Shown here: one piece after another, positions 12,851 to 23,929 of the stretch | Layout: each line of letters opens with the position of its first letter | How positions within the stretch are numbered: the first letter of the stretch is position 1 | Origin: Physcomitrium patens | Taxonomy: Eukaryota > Streptophyta > Bryopsida > Funariales > Funariaceae | DNA: 64,000 nucleotides | Direction of reading: 5' to 3' | Assembly: GCF_000002425.4 (NCBI RefSeq) | Contig: NC_037261.1 | Coordinates: 434,001 to 498,000 of the forward strand | Position numbers and translations under genes: made by a program | Notes under the pieces: generated by a model | What the model saw: the letters and a program-made list of their open reading frames with translations, nothing else | Told to the model about the DNA's origin: nothing | Database searches by the model: none

Positions 12851-13570
12851 TGCGAACAAGCTGTAACTATACAAACGAATTAACGCATCAAAACAAATAT
12901 GTAGAATATTGAAATCTGTAGGTCTCATGTACAATTGTACATGAGTTAGACTGCTTCAGGTGGGAGGATATCGGAAGGCCCCACATGGACAACCTTCATT
13001 ATTTTATGAGGACGAGTGGATTCGTGACTCCCGATGAGTGTATCTTTAGCAACCGTGAAACATTCCTCTCGGCATTTGCATCTGTAGTCTCACAGTCTTT
13101 TTCGTTAACTGATGCCAACGTTCATTGGCAATGTCATTCACTTCTTGCAGTAGGTTGGAGATGTTGTGCAGGGTCTAAATTTGCTGTCTGCCTCAATTAC
13201 ATATGCTAAAATTTGTTTCCTTCTCCCCTAAGCATCCGGCAATTCTCCTTCTCAATTAATAAATCGGAGTGAAATGATGTATGTCTTTATCAGGTGTGAT
13301 TATCGAACAAGTTCAATCCATACAACTGAGGGGAACTAAAGAAAGATATGAAATGTGGTCTTAGGTCTTTAGATCTGTACTGTAACAAATCTGACAGGGT
13401 TTGAGAAGTTGTATATGATATGAGCTTGGCTAATATTACTGATATACCTGCAGCCTGGTTTTGACAAATTTTTATACTTGTTGTAGTATATCTGTTGGCC
13501 TTACAGCGTCCCTGGATCATGCTAAATTTGATGAATGTATCAGCGAATAAAAAATCTCATGATAGGGTTC
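12851..13570 (+). other. 3' flank and probable 3' UTR of the kinesin-12 gene
   Basis: Ordinary gene-like composition continues past the stop codon. An AATAAA hexamer at 13258-13263 and another near 13546 are candidate polyadenylation signals. After about 13570 the DNA turns strongly AT-rich, marking the end of the gene island. The open stretches here look like chance. Confidence 0.5.
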
Positions 13571-14099
13571 AAGCTTTTGGAAAATAATGATCAGTTCAAA
13601 CAAATCAATGCAAGTAGCTTTTTTTGTGTTCACTTATTCTTTATCTTGTAAGAATTTAAATTAAATATTTTATTTAAACTTCTTTTGAATAATGAATATG
13701 AAACAAAAATAGTGTGACAAAATCATTATCACATTGTACAGTTTTAATCAAGTTTTTAATCTCAGGAAAAAACTTTCACCAAGGAAGATATAATATTTTT
13801 TATTATTTTAATTAATCTTTCATGAAACACCTTTAACATTCTACTTCATATATAATAATATTAATTTTCACAAACATTGATTGTATTTAAAAATTTTGAA
13901 TTTGTATTTAAAATTTTGAATATGTATTTAAAATTTTGAATATGTATTTTCAAATCAATAATCATTAAAATTGACAAGAAACCACCTTAATTTCCAATAT
14001 TAAAAATATCTAATAGCAATAGACAATACTTTCAAATATACTTTCAAATTCAATTTTTTTAAAGTAAAAAAAAAAAAAAAAAAAAACTATCAATCAATT
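13571..14099. other. AT-rich DNA with short repeated motif, no gene
   Basis: Contains three close copies of a 'gtatttaaaattttgaat' motif around 13880-13940 and a poly-A run near 14068-14086. No coding content or element terminus recognised. Confidence 0.5.
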
Positions 14100-15175
14100 G
14101 TGTAAGTTGATAATAACATTATAGACAATGATTTAATATCTTTAACATACATATTTATTTAGATTTAAAGGGATTAATTAGAAATAAATAAAAATAAAGT
14201 AAATTTGATATTATCTTATAAAGAAGCTTTATAAATGTGGATTTGATTTTATATGTATCTTTAGGTGATTGATAGGTTGAAAACTTAGCCAAGGAGTTGG
14301 CTAAGTATTACACATATTGGCTACTTGTAGTAGAAGTTTGCCATATGGCACACATATAGAAAACATGTCTTATAAGTTAGATATGTATCATGTAGATTAG
14401 ACTTATGTTGGTAGTCTTGTAGAACATCACCACATAGCTCTTAATCAAATAGTATATATATAAGCAAGAGTGAGACCTTACTCACTCTTATCAATGCATT
14501 TTTTGTTTATAGTCTTGTTTCAAGAGTCTTTAGTCTTCTTATCTTTAGCGATAGCTTTTCAACAAATATATCTATTGCTTTTCAACATCTAATAAATGAT
14601 GTTTTTTGAGAATTTTTAGGTAATTTTGTTGTTAATTATCTAGTCTTTATTTTAATCAACTCTAAGAACACAAAGAGCAATAAACTTCATATTTGTTGTA
14701 TATTTTAAAAACTTACAAATGTAAGACTATATTCCAAGATAGAAAAGTGATTATTTTATACAACTCAATTTGACTTCTTATGATATATAATTTTAAATAA
14801 CTATCTTATGATGGATCTTAAAAAAATTAGATTTTTATGAATTAAAAGATTCTAAAAATAATAAATAATATCTAATTGTAATTAAAATTTATTAATTACT
14901 ATTAGATCTTTCTAAAACAAAAATAATTTTTTGCTCTACTTATACATTATACTTACAAAGACAAATTTGAGTGGAATAAAGATACTAAAGTAATATTTGA
15001 AGCTTTAAAGATAACTTTTATTTTTGCACCAATCTTATATTATGCCAACTTTTTTGTAGTTTTTATAGAAATATAAGCATCAAAATTTGCCTTAAAATAA
15101 ATATTGCCATAAGCTATAGATTGATTCAAATAGCAATTAAATTCTTTCTTAAAGATCAATTGAACATTCATAAGA
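14100..15175 (+). mobile_element. Ty3/gypsy fossil, plus orientation: LTR followed by reverse transcriptase/RNase H remains
   Basis: An LTR of the family seen elsewhere in the window (about 14100-14555, promoter box tatatatataagcaagagtg near 14455) is followed on the same strand by sequence matching the reverse transcriptase catalytic region and downstream stretch of the copies at 25700-26100 and 58250-58600 (reverse complement). The copy is partial, old and broken many times. The left LTR border is approximate. Confidence 0.6.
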
Positions 15176-16450
15176 TCAATGCTTTAAAAGAATATGTGTA
15201 TTTTTTGTATTAAAATATTTTGATAAACTTTATACTAATTTAGAATATCATTTAAAATCTTTTCACTACTAGAAATAAATGTGGTATAAATAATAAAAGA
15301 TGAACTTTCTTTTGTAGCATGCATAAAAGCTCTTGTATCTACTAATAAGAATTTATTTGTATTAGACTTATGACTTTCTATCTTAATAACAAAAGTTTGA
15401 ATTATGTTATAAAAAAATCAATGTTACATGAAATCCTATCTATTAAGAGTTATATTTTTCTAACCACAATAAATCTAAAATAATTGGATTCCAAGAAGAT
15501 CTAATAATGTTAAATACTATCAAGCTATTATAACCATTAGTTATTAGATCTAAAGGAATAGTTTCATAGGTAACATCTCCTAAAGACAACAAACAACAAT
15601 CTATGATTTATATATGCATAAGCTTAATTTTCTTAATTAAATTTATTTCTTATTTTTTAACAAAATCTTTGTTTACGAAACAAGTTGAGACTCTTGAATC
15701 TAATAAGGCAAAGGCTTTGTAATTTTGAGGTCCTAAATAAACATTGATTATAAAGTGAGGTGAGGGGTCTAAAGAAAGAATATAATTTTTATTAGGTATT
15801 TCATAAGATTCTACTTGCATGGTTTCTATTATAGTTGAACAAACTTGTTTTTTGATACATTATCTTTTTTAGCAATCATGCTCTTTATTTTGAAATATTG
15901 CTTCTTTGGACAATATTGAGTAGTATACTTAAGTTTTCAAGAATACAAGCACAATCATTTTTAATAACATTAAGTCTTTTCTTGCTTAGTAAAAAATTTG
16001 AAACATATTCTATTAATTTGCATAGGCTTTGGCTTTGATGAATAAGTTTTTAAAAACTTTAAAGTCATTGTTATGACTTAATTTATTCATCTTCAACCAA
16101 ATCTTTATTCTTGGTGTCTTTTAAAAAATTGATTGTTGTATACAATGGCTTATATAATAAATTTTTTTAATGTATCTACTTTTAGTATTATCAATAATAA
16201 GTCTTTGATATTATCTTTTAATTTATATTAAAATTAATAAATAAAAGCTTCATTATTTTAATCCATATTACAAATAAGATTTTGGAATTTAGTAGCATAT
16301 ATGGTAGTTAATTGTGATCTTTATTGAAAAAGATAGGAGATTTATTTCTATTACTTTTTTTTAATTGCTTTCTCTAAATATTATCATTAACACTTTTAAG
16401 AATAATATTAGATCACATAGGAATTATAAATCATTTTTTAACAAAAGTAC
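15176..16450 (-). mobile_element. Ty3/gypsy fossil, minus orientation: protease/gag remains
   Basis: From about 15180 the homology switches strand. The sequence parallels 59140-60400 of the large minus-strand element (protease and gag region, for example around 15640-15850 versus 59560-59750). The family is therefore the same as the piece to the left, but it is inverted relative to it. Old and heavily decayed. Ends are approximate. Confidence 0.55.
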
Positions 16451-16499
16451 AAACCAAAAGAAAGCACTTTTAGATAGAAGTGCGCTTATAAATCTAACT

Positions 16500-17830
16500 T
16501 GAGTAAATTCATTGAGATATTGGAAAGGATGTAACTTTAGATAGTATATTGAAAAGATACCTATTTGCTATCTTTTATTTCTACTTTTCCCTCTATGGTG
16601 TGGGGGGCAGCTTTTTTTATTATTTCTTATTATGAAAAAATATGTAGTCAAGTGCCAATGTATATGCTTTGGTTTTTTCCAACAATGTTTAATTCTTTTT
16701 TTTTAATACACCATTTTGATGTGGTATTTCAAAACTTTTGGTAATTTTTGTTAAAGATATTTTGGAAATCTTATCCCTTGTCTGTTAAGCCATAACACAT
16801 GTTTGACAAAATGAATGTGTTGTTGATAGTTGAAGAATTCTAAACATCGAATTGGAATTAACCATCTTCCTCAAATATAAAATTCTTAAGTTGTGTTTAT
16901 GTTGGTTGAATCTCACGACCCATAATTACCAATCCAAAAGTTTGGGAGATGGGTGGCAATGCATCAATAATAATGTTCAGTAGTTCCTCATCTGTAAACA
17001 CCACATTCATAAAAGTTAGTTGCTTTAGTAGTTGATTGAACAAGATAAAATTTTCAGACATGGCAATATTTTCTGCAAATTGAAAACCAAGAAGTTGTGG
17101 TCACAGCATGCTTCGCTCGGACATTGTGTTCCCCAAGCATGCTCGTTGCAGTTCCAACCATAGCTTGGTTGGATCACGTATTCGAGTATATCTTGTGAGA
17201 ATCTTATTTTCATAGTCTTTCTAAGCATGTACAAAGCCTTGCTTTTTGCATCACGTATTTCTGCAGTTGTACGCGGCCTATCAAGCTCCATTAGATCTTC
17301 AATGATGAAGCCTGGTGTACCTTCAATAACTGCATGCCAAATGTGATTTTTTATGAAACTCTGTTCTATTTTGAACGACCATAGCGGATAGTTCTGCCGG
17401 TTAAGCTTCCCATCCTTGGTTATGGTAAAGTTAATAGCTTGTTCTATAATGTCGGACAGTGAGCTACAATGGCACTAGATCAAATTTAATCCTCTCAGCG
17501 GTATCTATGAGATTCTGTCCACTTTCGTAAAGATATGTGATATAATACTCTATCTCTGACCATCTATACTCAATCCCAAATCAGGCAATAGAACTCACTT
17601 GATCTGATACCATATTGAATAAGTCAAGATCAATGGTCTTTACTGAAGCCTGAACGAATGAATTACAAAAGAGGGTATTCCCAGTTAAATGTTGGTGCTA
17701 GTGCATCCGACAAGGAAGCTGCTCTACAATTCTGATCTAATCCAAGAAGCATCGAAGATGTCAATAGTAAGTAGACTTCTTTTGGAATATGGAGACAAAG
17801 GTAGTGGCCGGCACAGTCAACTGGTTTACC
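16500..17830 (-). mobile_element. Ty1/copia LTR retrotransposon fragment, minus orientation (LTR part, primer site, gag)
   Basis: Read on the minus strand there is an LTR whose 3' end lies at about 17616, a primer-binding site at 17601-17612, then a copia-type gag. Gag is recognisable from the WSFKIEQSFIKN motif (around 17375) followed by a frame at 17291-17025 starting MELDRPRTTAEIRD. The GC content of the gag part is higher than in the gypsy fossils, suggesting a younger age, but the element is truncated and broken. The right end of the LTR could not be fixed; 17830 is a guess. No integrase or reverse transcriptase was identified to the left. Confidence 0.65.
17601..17612 (-). other. Primer-binding site complementary to initiator methionine tRNA
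   Basis: The minus strand reads TGGTATCAGATC, which begins like the standard plant copia primer site TGGTATCAGAGC. It lies three bases inside the LTR end at 17616, the normal spacing, and fixes the orientation of the copia fragment. Confidence 0.75.
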
Positions 17831-18060
17831 AGTTTAAACTAAGGGGCGTATGATTCCGAAGATAATCACAACAGCATCCAACACGCATGGTTGCTGTAAC
17901 GATGCTCCATCATCCCATTGCAGTCCATAGTTTGCTGGTTTGATCAAACAAGCCTCGTTGTAAAGCATGAGAGCACAACGAAGTGGGTGATTTTGCTTCA
18001 ACTGCTGCTTTGAATTAGAGAACAGTATTCGACGCTGGTTTCGGTGTTTCACAAAGAAGA

Positions 18061-18288
18061 ATGGCAGGCGAGATGTTTGCAGGGGTAGATGTTCTCCCCG
18101 AACGAACCAACTTGGAGGAGCTGCTTTCCGCAATCGAGGACCAGATGAGTGGGAAAGTGCACGACAGGGATGGCACCCAAATTATCAACATCTCAGAGCT
18201 TTTGTCCGATATTCAGGTCGAGTTGGGCTCCTCCTATTTCGCTGCCCACTCCGATCTGATGCACCTTTGCAGAGCCACAACAAAGTGA
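18061..18288 (+). CDS. Possible small protein of 75 residues, unrecognised
   Basis: An ATG-initiated reading frame of 75 codons in a stretch of gene-like composition (about 17830-18300), starting MAGEMFAGVDVLPERT and ending in CRATTK. It has two amphipathic, leucine-rich segments and no signal peptide, membrane segment or known motif. It begins just beyond the copia LTR, so the LTR may supply or disrupt its promoter. It could be a genuine small gene, the first exon of a larger gene whose remainder I cannot see (no convincing donor was found), or a relic. No family is assigned. Confidence 0.3.
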   Translation: MAGEMFAGVDVLPERTNLEELLSAIEDQMSGKVHDRDGTQIINISELLSDIQVELGSSYFAAHSDLMHLCRATTK

Positions 18289-20090
18289 TAGAGTTTGTCT
18301 AATTCTTTCAAGATCTGCACCGTGACGACGCAGAAAATTGTGGTCGCATTGTGAAGTCGTTCTGTGAGATTTTATCTGGAATCAGTGTTTGGCTCTGTGG
18401 GATCGCATCTGTGATTGGCATTACAGTTGCTGTTTGAAACGGTAAATTTGTGGTTTATGCTTCAAATTCTCTAAATGAATCACCGTGGTCCTTCGAAAAG
18501 TTGATTCACCTATGGGGGTGGTTGTACCGGGTGGGAAGAGAGCAAAGAAAGTTTTGTGAATAGCAAATTAACGAAGCCGACGAAAGTCTGATTTTTTGAA
18601 TTGATTAATGATAGATTGTTGCCGATGTTCACCAAATCATTTTCTCAGATTATCTTTCTTATCTGTACTGTATGAATGCTGTTTTCAAGTTTTTCTGTGG
18701 ACAGTCTACGACTTATGATCGTAGATGAAGATAAGCTTATGTTGCATGAAGACATTGTTGAGAGGAGTTCAAACGTTCTTGGTAACAAAAGTTTACAATC
18801 TTTCCAATGAAAACGATACAAAATGTGTAATTGGCTTTATTTTGCATTGATGTTTACTAAAAATCAATTTTTTTCACACAATTTGATGGTTTCTGCCAGG
18901 TTTCAAAACTACATTTGGATGAAAGTTGCTTATGGAGGCGACAATTCGCAATGTAGAGGTCTTGCACATGCAAGATCCATTGTTTTAAATAGCCAAAAGT
19001 ATAAATTTTAGACCTCAAGCTTAACTCATCATTTTATAATATTTCAAACTGTATCGAAGTAACAAAATCACTCACATGTTTCAGACAATCGGTGAGAATG
19101 TTTGATAGCTTCGAACAGTATCGTGTGACAGGGTTAAAGAGTTCTCATCAAATATCTTTCGCAATGAATTCATCAGTTGCACTGGAATCGTAGCAAATTG
19201 AGCTTGCTAAGTGAACGATCTCGACATTGCAAGTTCCATACCTTGATTAATTCACCTCTGAAATCATGTTACATCATCGCTCATCGGAATGTTGCTTGGA
19301 AAGTCTCACTATCCCACACAATGTTCTAATTTATCACGTAGAATGTTTCTCAAAAAGGAAGGACAGAATTGTACAATACCAATAGCAAATCATTTGTTTC
19401 TCTGATTTGAAGAGTTCTGTGGTGTAGTGTTCATACGCCCACATCGAACACTAGCGTTGCAGGACTACAACATCTCCCATTAAGGCAATGTCTAGCGGAA
19501 ACTATAAAAGTTCAAAGTTGGTTTACGCAGTCGGAAGTCAAAGGTGCGCGCAATTAATTTGAGATTATTGTCCTCGGTCACTGATTGTGTTTCCTGGTTT
19601 AACTGTCCTTGTTTATTGGTTGAGAATATTTTGCTAGTCTCGACCTGGTCACGTATCCGATTCTTGAGTTAGACCCGAATCGAGGCCAACATTATTGCGA
19701 GATGTGCATTTTTGTGCTTTACTCCGAAACCGGAACCAGAGCACCTTCGCTCATTTACACATTTATTCAATATGCTTAAGGGAATCAAAGAACTTAACAA
19801 AAAAAATCCACTGCAGCAAGAGTCACACTCGGCAAGAGTGAACTGGGTGTGAAATATGTTGTTCATGAAAATACAAGAGGATGGAAGATAGACCGACTTA
19901 GATCTTGAGCAAACCGAGTGAATACTAATGCCAAATTATGTTCAAACTCTCAAATAGGTAGTATCGGAGGAAGTAAATCGAGTATAACATTTTTAGACTG
20001 GCTTCAGCAGTGCTATAGACATTGATCTTCTCCATTAAAACGAATCCTCAGTAGAATCTAGCTGACTATAAACTTTTTGAAGTATTGGAC
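18289..20090. other. Low-copy intergenic DNA, no gene assigned
   Basis: Composition is intermediate. Open stretches are short and lack motifs, codon bias or plausible splice chains. No retrotransposon homology to other parts of the window was noticed. Confidence 0.5.
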
Positions 20091-20094
20091 ATGA

Positions 20095-20480
20095 CATATT
20101 TACAGTACTTTATTCATCATGTACTGGAGACCTCATCGTGATCCTCATCAGATTTGTTGCCATCGAGGCCAGTGAGAATCTTATCAAAGTGGGGCTCAAC
20201 AAGCTCCATGGGAATCTTACCTGGATGATAGCGGGCAATTAATCTTCCCGGCAGCTCATAGTGAACAAGCAAGTCCCTAGTTCAGTCTAGATCAGTCCCT
20301 CCATCTTCGCCTAGTTCCACTTAGATCGCTTTCAAAACTTTGGGTGTCAGGTCACGAGAGAGATTATTGAGGGTGCAGGCAGGATCCGAGTGGCATGAAT
20401 GACCAACTCTGCAACAACTTGTGCAGAAACTCTTCAGAGCTGAGCACGACTTTCAATCTGAACATTACAGCGAACCTGTT
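20095..20480 (-). pseudogene. Decayed protein-coding remnant, family not recognised
   Basis: On the minus strand a coding-like frame is readable from about 20480 to a stop near 20121, interrupted by several in-frame stops. Legible parts include LTPKVLKAI, DLLVHYELPGRLIARYH and MELVEPHFDKILTGLDG, with an acidic C-terminal tail (SDEDHDEVSST). The last 50 or so codons are uninterrupted. No introns are evident, so a retrocopy or truncated duplicate of a host gene is possible. I do not recognise the family. It could also be a piece of an unfamiliar element. Confidence 0.35.
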
Positions 20481-20683
20481 TTTTTGTCTTCCGAAGACAC
20501 ATCCGTCGAGTCTCTGCAACAACCCCATTCGATTGAACCATCAGCTGCAACTGTGATCTGGGTGTCATGAATCATAGACCCAGATCACGACACAGAATCC
20601 TCACGGACCCCACAATCGTTTCAGTGGATTCAACAACTGGGCGAACCACAGCTCGCGACGCCTCGTTCACCGCTACACTGCAG

Positions 20684-20751
20684 ACTCTCTAGTGTCGGCC
20701 TGCAAGCAGCACATGCAACTCTCTAGTGTCGGCCTGCAAGCAGCACATGCA
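20684..20751 (+). repeat. Perfect 34-bp tandem duplication
   Basis: The 34-bp unit at 20684-20717 is repeated without a mismatch at 20718-20751 and a third copy begins (actctc) before diverging. The perfect identity points to a recent duplication. Confidence 0.9.
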
Positions 20752-20887
20752 ACTCTCCATGCCTACATACTGCCTGATCATACTTCATGATCACTAAGCA
20801 GATTGATTTGTGAACTTGAAGTCCATCGAATATACTTACTTGCTTACTTTATATACATGTATACATGCACACACATACACCACACAC

Positions 20888-20891
<4 letters not shown>

Positions 20892-20926
<35 letters not shown>
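20892..20926. repeat. (AT)n microsatellite
   Basis: About 35 bases of uninterrupted AT dinucleotides. Confidence 0.95.
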
Positions 20927-20929
<3 letters not shown>

Positions 20930-23920
20930 TACATATAGATCCAAGCATCCTTTTCCCATGTCGATGCTGAATAGAACAAAGTCAGAACCCCACCTGCAGA
21001 AAAAATCAAATTAAATTTATTACCTTCGTATGTGTAGGATAATAAATATTGTATATAAATGAATGTGAAGGCATTTGATCACACCAAGGGCTCTACTCTT
21101 ACCAAGCTACTCTCTGATCATGTGAAAATAGAATACTGCTAGCACATGTACATGCATTGTGGCCAGTTTGATTATACATTGTATACTTTTTTATACAAAT
21201 AACGCTTGAAGTTTGAGAAGATGCACCCCCTTGGACTAATTCAAATTGAAATGGATCTCTTTTTATTGAAGATTCATACAAAAATGGTACTTTTTGGATA
21301 GAGCCTCTTATATGTTCACAAATACAGTGTATTGGTAGATTTTCTAACATCAATGTTTGTGATGCCATCTTGATTGCACATCTATTCTTACTGATGGAGT
21401 GACAAGGTCTAATAGGTTCTTCTAACCTTGTCAAAGATAGATCTAAGACTATCCACATATTGCACTTCTAAAAATACCTCTATGTGTAGATCCGGCTTCT
21501 AGTCCAAGTCATTGTATAGTAGAAAGGTGCCAAAGAAGATGGAAATCATCCATAAATAAGCATTCATGCCTTCAGGAGCTCCGGCGCTCCAGACATTTTT
21601 TTTTTTTGTCTCCCTCCTATGGTATGAGTGCTACGGTGCAGCACCTCTTGATCTTTCCATTTTCCCTGGTCTTGGTTGTGAGCCGGGCAGTGGCGCTTGG
21701 AGTCGAAGGCGACATTGATCACTCCTCCCTGGTTCTATTTTTTCCCTTCTTGTTTTTTGTTCAGGGGATGTGACTTCGGAGCTCCACATTTAGCGGTTGG
21801 ATTGTAAGTAGGAAGCTGTGTAATTCTTGTGCAGTGCAGTAAGGGATTGTGGTGATCAAGCCGGTGTAGCTGCGCTTGATTGTTGAGTCTTAATTTATTT
21901 TTTTGTTTTTTGTTTTTTTTTGTTTTTTGTTTTTTTTTTTTTTTTTTTTTTTTTCCTTTCAACTAGTGCATAGTATGGTTGAGCTGCGGTATTTTTCTCC
22001 TCCTATGCTATAGAACTCTCAAGGCACTTCTAGAGGAAGCAATTCTTATTGTGATTAGCGGATTGAGTTTGGAATCAAGCGAAGGTTGGCGTGGCATCTC
22101 GCAGAAAACATCCCCAAATTCTAATCAGCGTCGGTTTGCAGAAAGTCTTCTTTTGATGTTTTGTTTTTTTTCTTCTTCTTGCCTTTGGTGTCAGAGGGCA
22201 CGAGCTGTCAAGAGTGCTGCACTAGTAAGTCAAGCAACAGTGTTTGGCTGCTTGATCATTTTACAGTAAGGTTTTACTTTCGTGGGACCTCTGAAGGGAT
22301 CAAGGCAAAATGCTGAACGAAATCCATAAAGCGCATCGTGGTTGAAGTTTTTTTTGAATATTGACGTAAGTTATTCTTTGACATGCTAATGGAAGTCGGC
22401 ATCAGTAAGTTGTTCTTTCGCATGCCAGTGGAAGTCGGCATTAGTCAAAGGGGTGTGAAGGGGTGTGAAGGGTATGTAGCCAACAAGTATTGGATCTTAG
22501 GACTGGATTGCTGCAAAAGATCAAGCAATCGATAGTACGCGGAGGAGCAAAGTTGAGGCTGCGTGAGAATCTGGATCAGTTCAATTGTCAACTGGAGGGT
22601 ATTGGGAAGGCACGGCCTAAGCGAATTGTCATTTCAATAGAAGGTGAAATGGGCCGTAGTATGAATGGAACCTTGATTATCTGATGAACGGCAACCATCC
22701 TTCTTCGTTGATACACGTTGCAACCTGGGCAATCCTTCCACAATCCTTCATCCATGCATAGTAGTCTACTAATAACAACTAGAGATCAGTCTCAATTGCA
22801 TTGACAATGCACATAAAGGGTTCTGTGGTGGCAAGCATATTGCTCACAAGTTTTAAGTCGTGCTGGAATTTTTGTGTCATTGCAAGGAAGTATTAACAAG
22901 CCAAGATTGCCAAAATCATAGCAAGAAAATTTTAGACCTTAGAATGTCCAAGTAGATCAGTTCACTAGATTTTTTTTATTTTTTTTTATTTTTTGTGTGA
23001 AGTTACAATAGCTAGGAAGAAGTATTGAAGTTGAGTCTTGAAGAGCGAAGGAGTAATCAGCCGAGGAGGTTCTACTTAGAAAAGCGTAGCTGCTGAGAAG
23101 AAGACGGCATCCAATTTCGCAAGTGTACTGCCTCGCGAGAAGAGACTGTTCAGACGACTTTCAATCTTGAGCGAAGTCATCGCTGTTGGGGGACTTCGTT
23201 GCTCTGCCAGCCACTTCCCAAGGAAGCGAGGGCGTTAGGTGGCCTACATGCACCGCCGATGAAGGACCGTTGCTAATCAACCTGTGGTGCTTTCCTACAT
23301 CGTCCGACTCATCACCAACCCTCTGATTCCGATCCAGATCTGCAGTGGTGCTGTAATGCAGCCTTGCAGGGGATTAAATTGCTTTGATGCAGTGAGAAGT
23401 TCAATGTATTGGGCAGTTGTAATATTTAAGTTTTCTACCCCTAGCGTCGATGCGCGAGAGTTCCATGTTGGCATTGGCAGTTCAAAGCAGCAATTCGGCG
23501 TTGTTGGCAGAGAGGGTGTGAAGATCATTTGAACTGCTGTGGAAGAGAATGAGGCTTAGGCAATTGGCAGTATCCTTATTTGACGAGGGAGTTGTAACCC
23601 AAAATTGATCTAGTAGCGTTGCTGCGGCCAACCTTCGACCTAGTTGTTGCGTGAAGAGTAGGCAAATTCATGCATTTTGACCTCTAATGCTTTCTAGGAA
23701 GACCCACAAGGTAAAAGACAAAGCTTGGTAGAAATTGGCAAATGCACACAAGGAGTGCTGGTGGCACAAGGTAAAGTAGGGAGATTGGCTGGAGCAATCA
23801 ACCAAGAAGGAGCCGTAGCAGATTGAACTCGATCATATCTTCGTGGTGGCTTCTGGTTAGACTTCAACGACGTACCCTTTATTCCACATGTTATAAGTGT
23901 GCTTTTCAATGGAAATTAAT
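20930..23920. other. Mixed-composition DNA without a recognised gene
   Basis: Contains poly-T/poly-A tracts near 21597-21607, 21895-21955 and 22970-22995, and several open stretches of 65-120 codons, for example 21099-21458 on the minus strand and 22490-22684 and 23284-23532 on the plus strand. None shows a motif, splice chain or conserved domain that I recognise. Parts of 23040-23900 have gene-like GC content and may be a decayed gene or element. Confidence 0.45.
22366..22443 (+). repeat. Imperfect 39-bp tandem duplication
   Basis: Units at 22366-22404 and 22405-22443 share gtaagtt-ttcttt--catgc---tggaagtcggcat with about six differences. Immediately after it lies a short gtgtgaagg direct repeat (22453-22470). 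Confidence 0.8.
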
Positions 23921-23929
23921 TGTTAAAAA

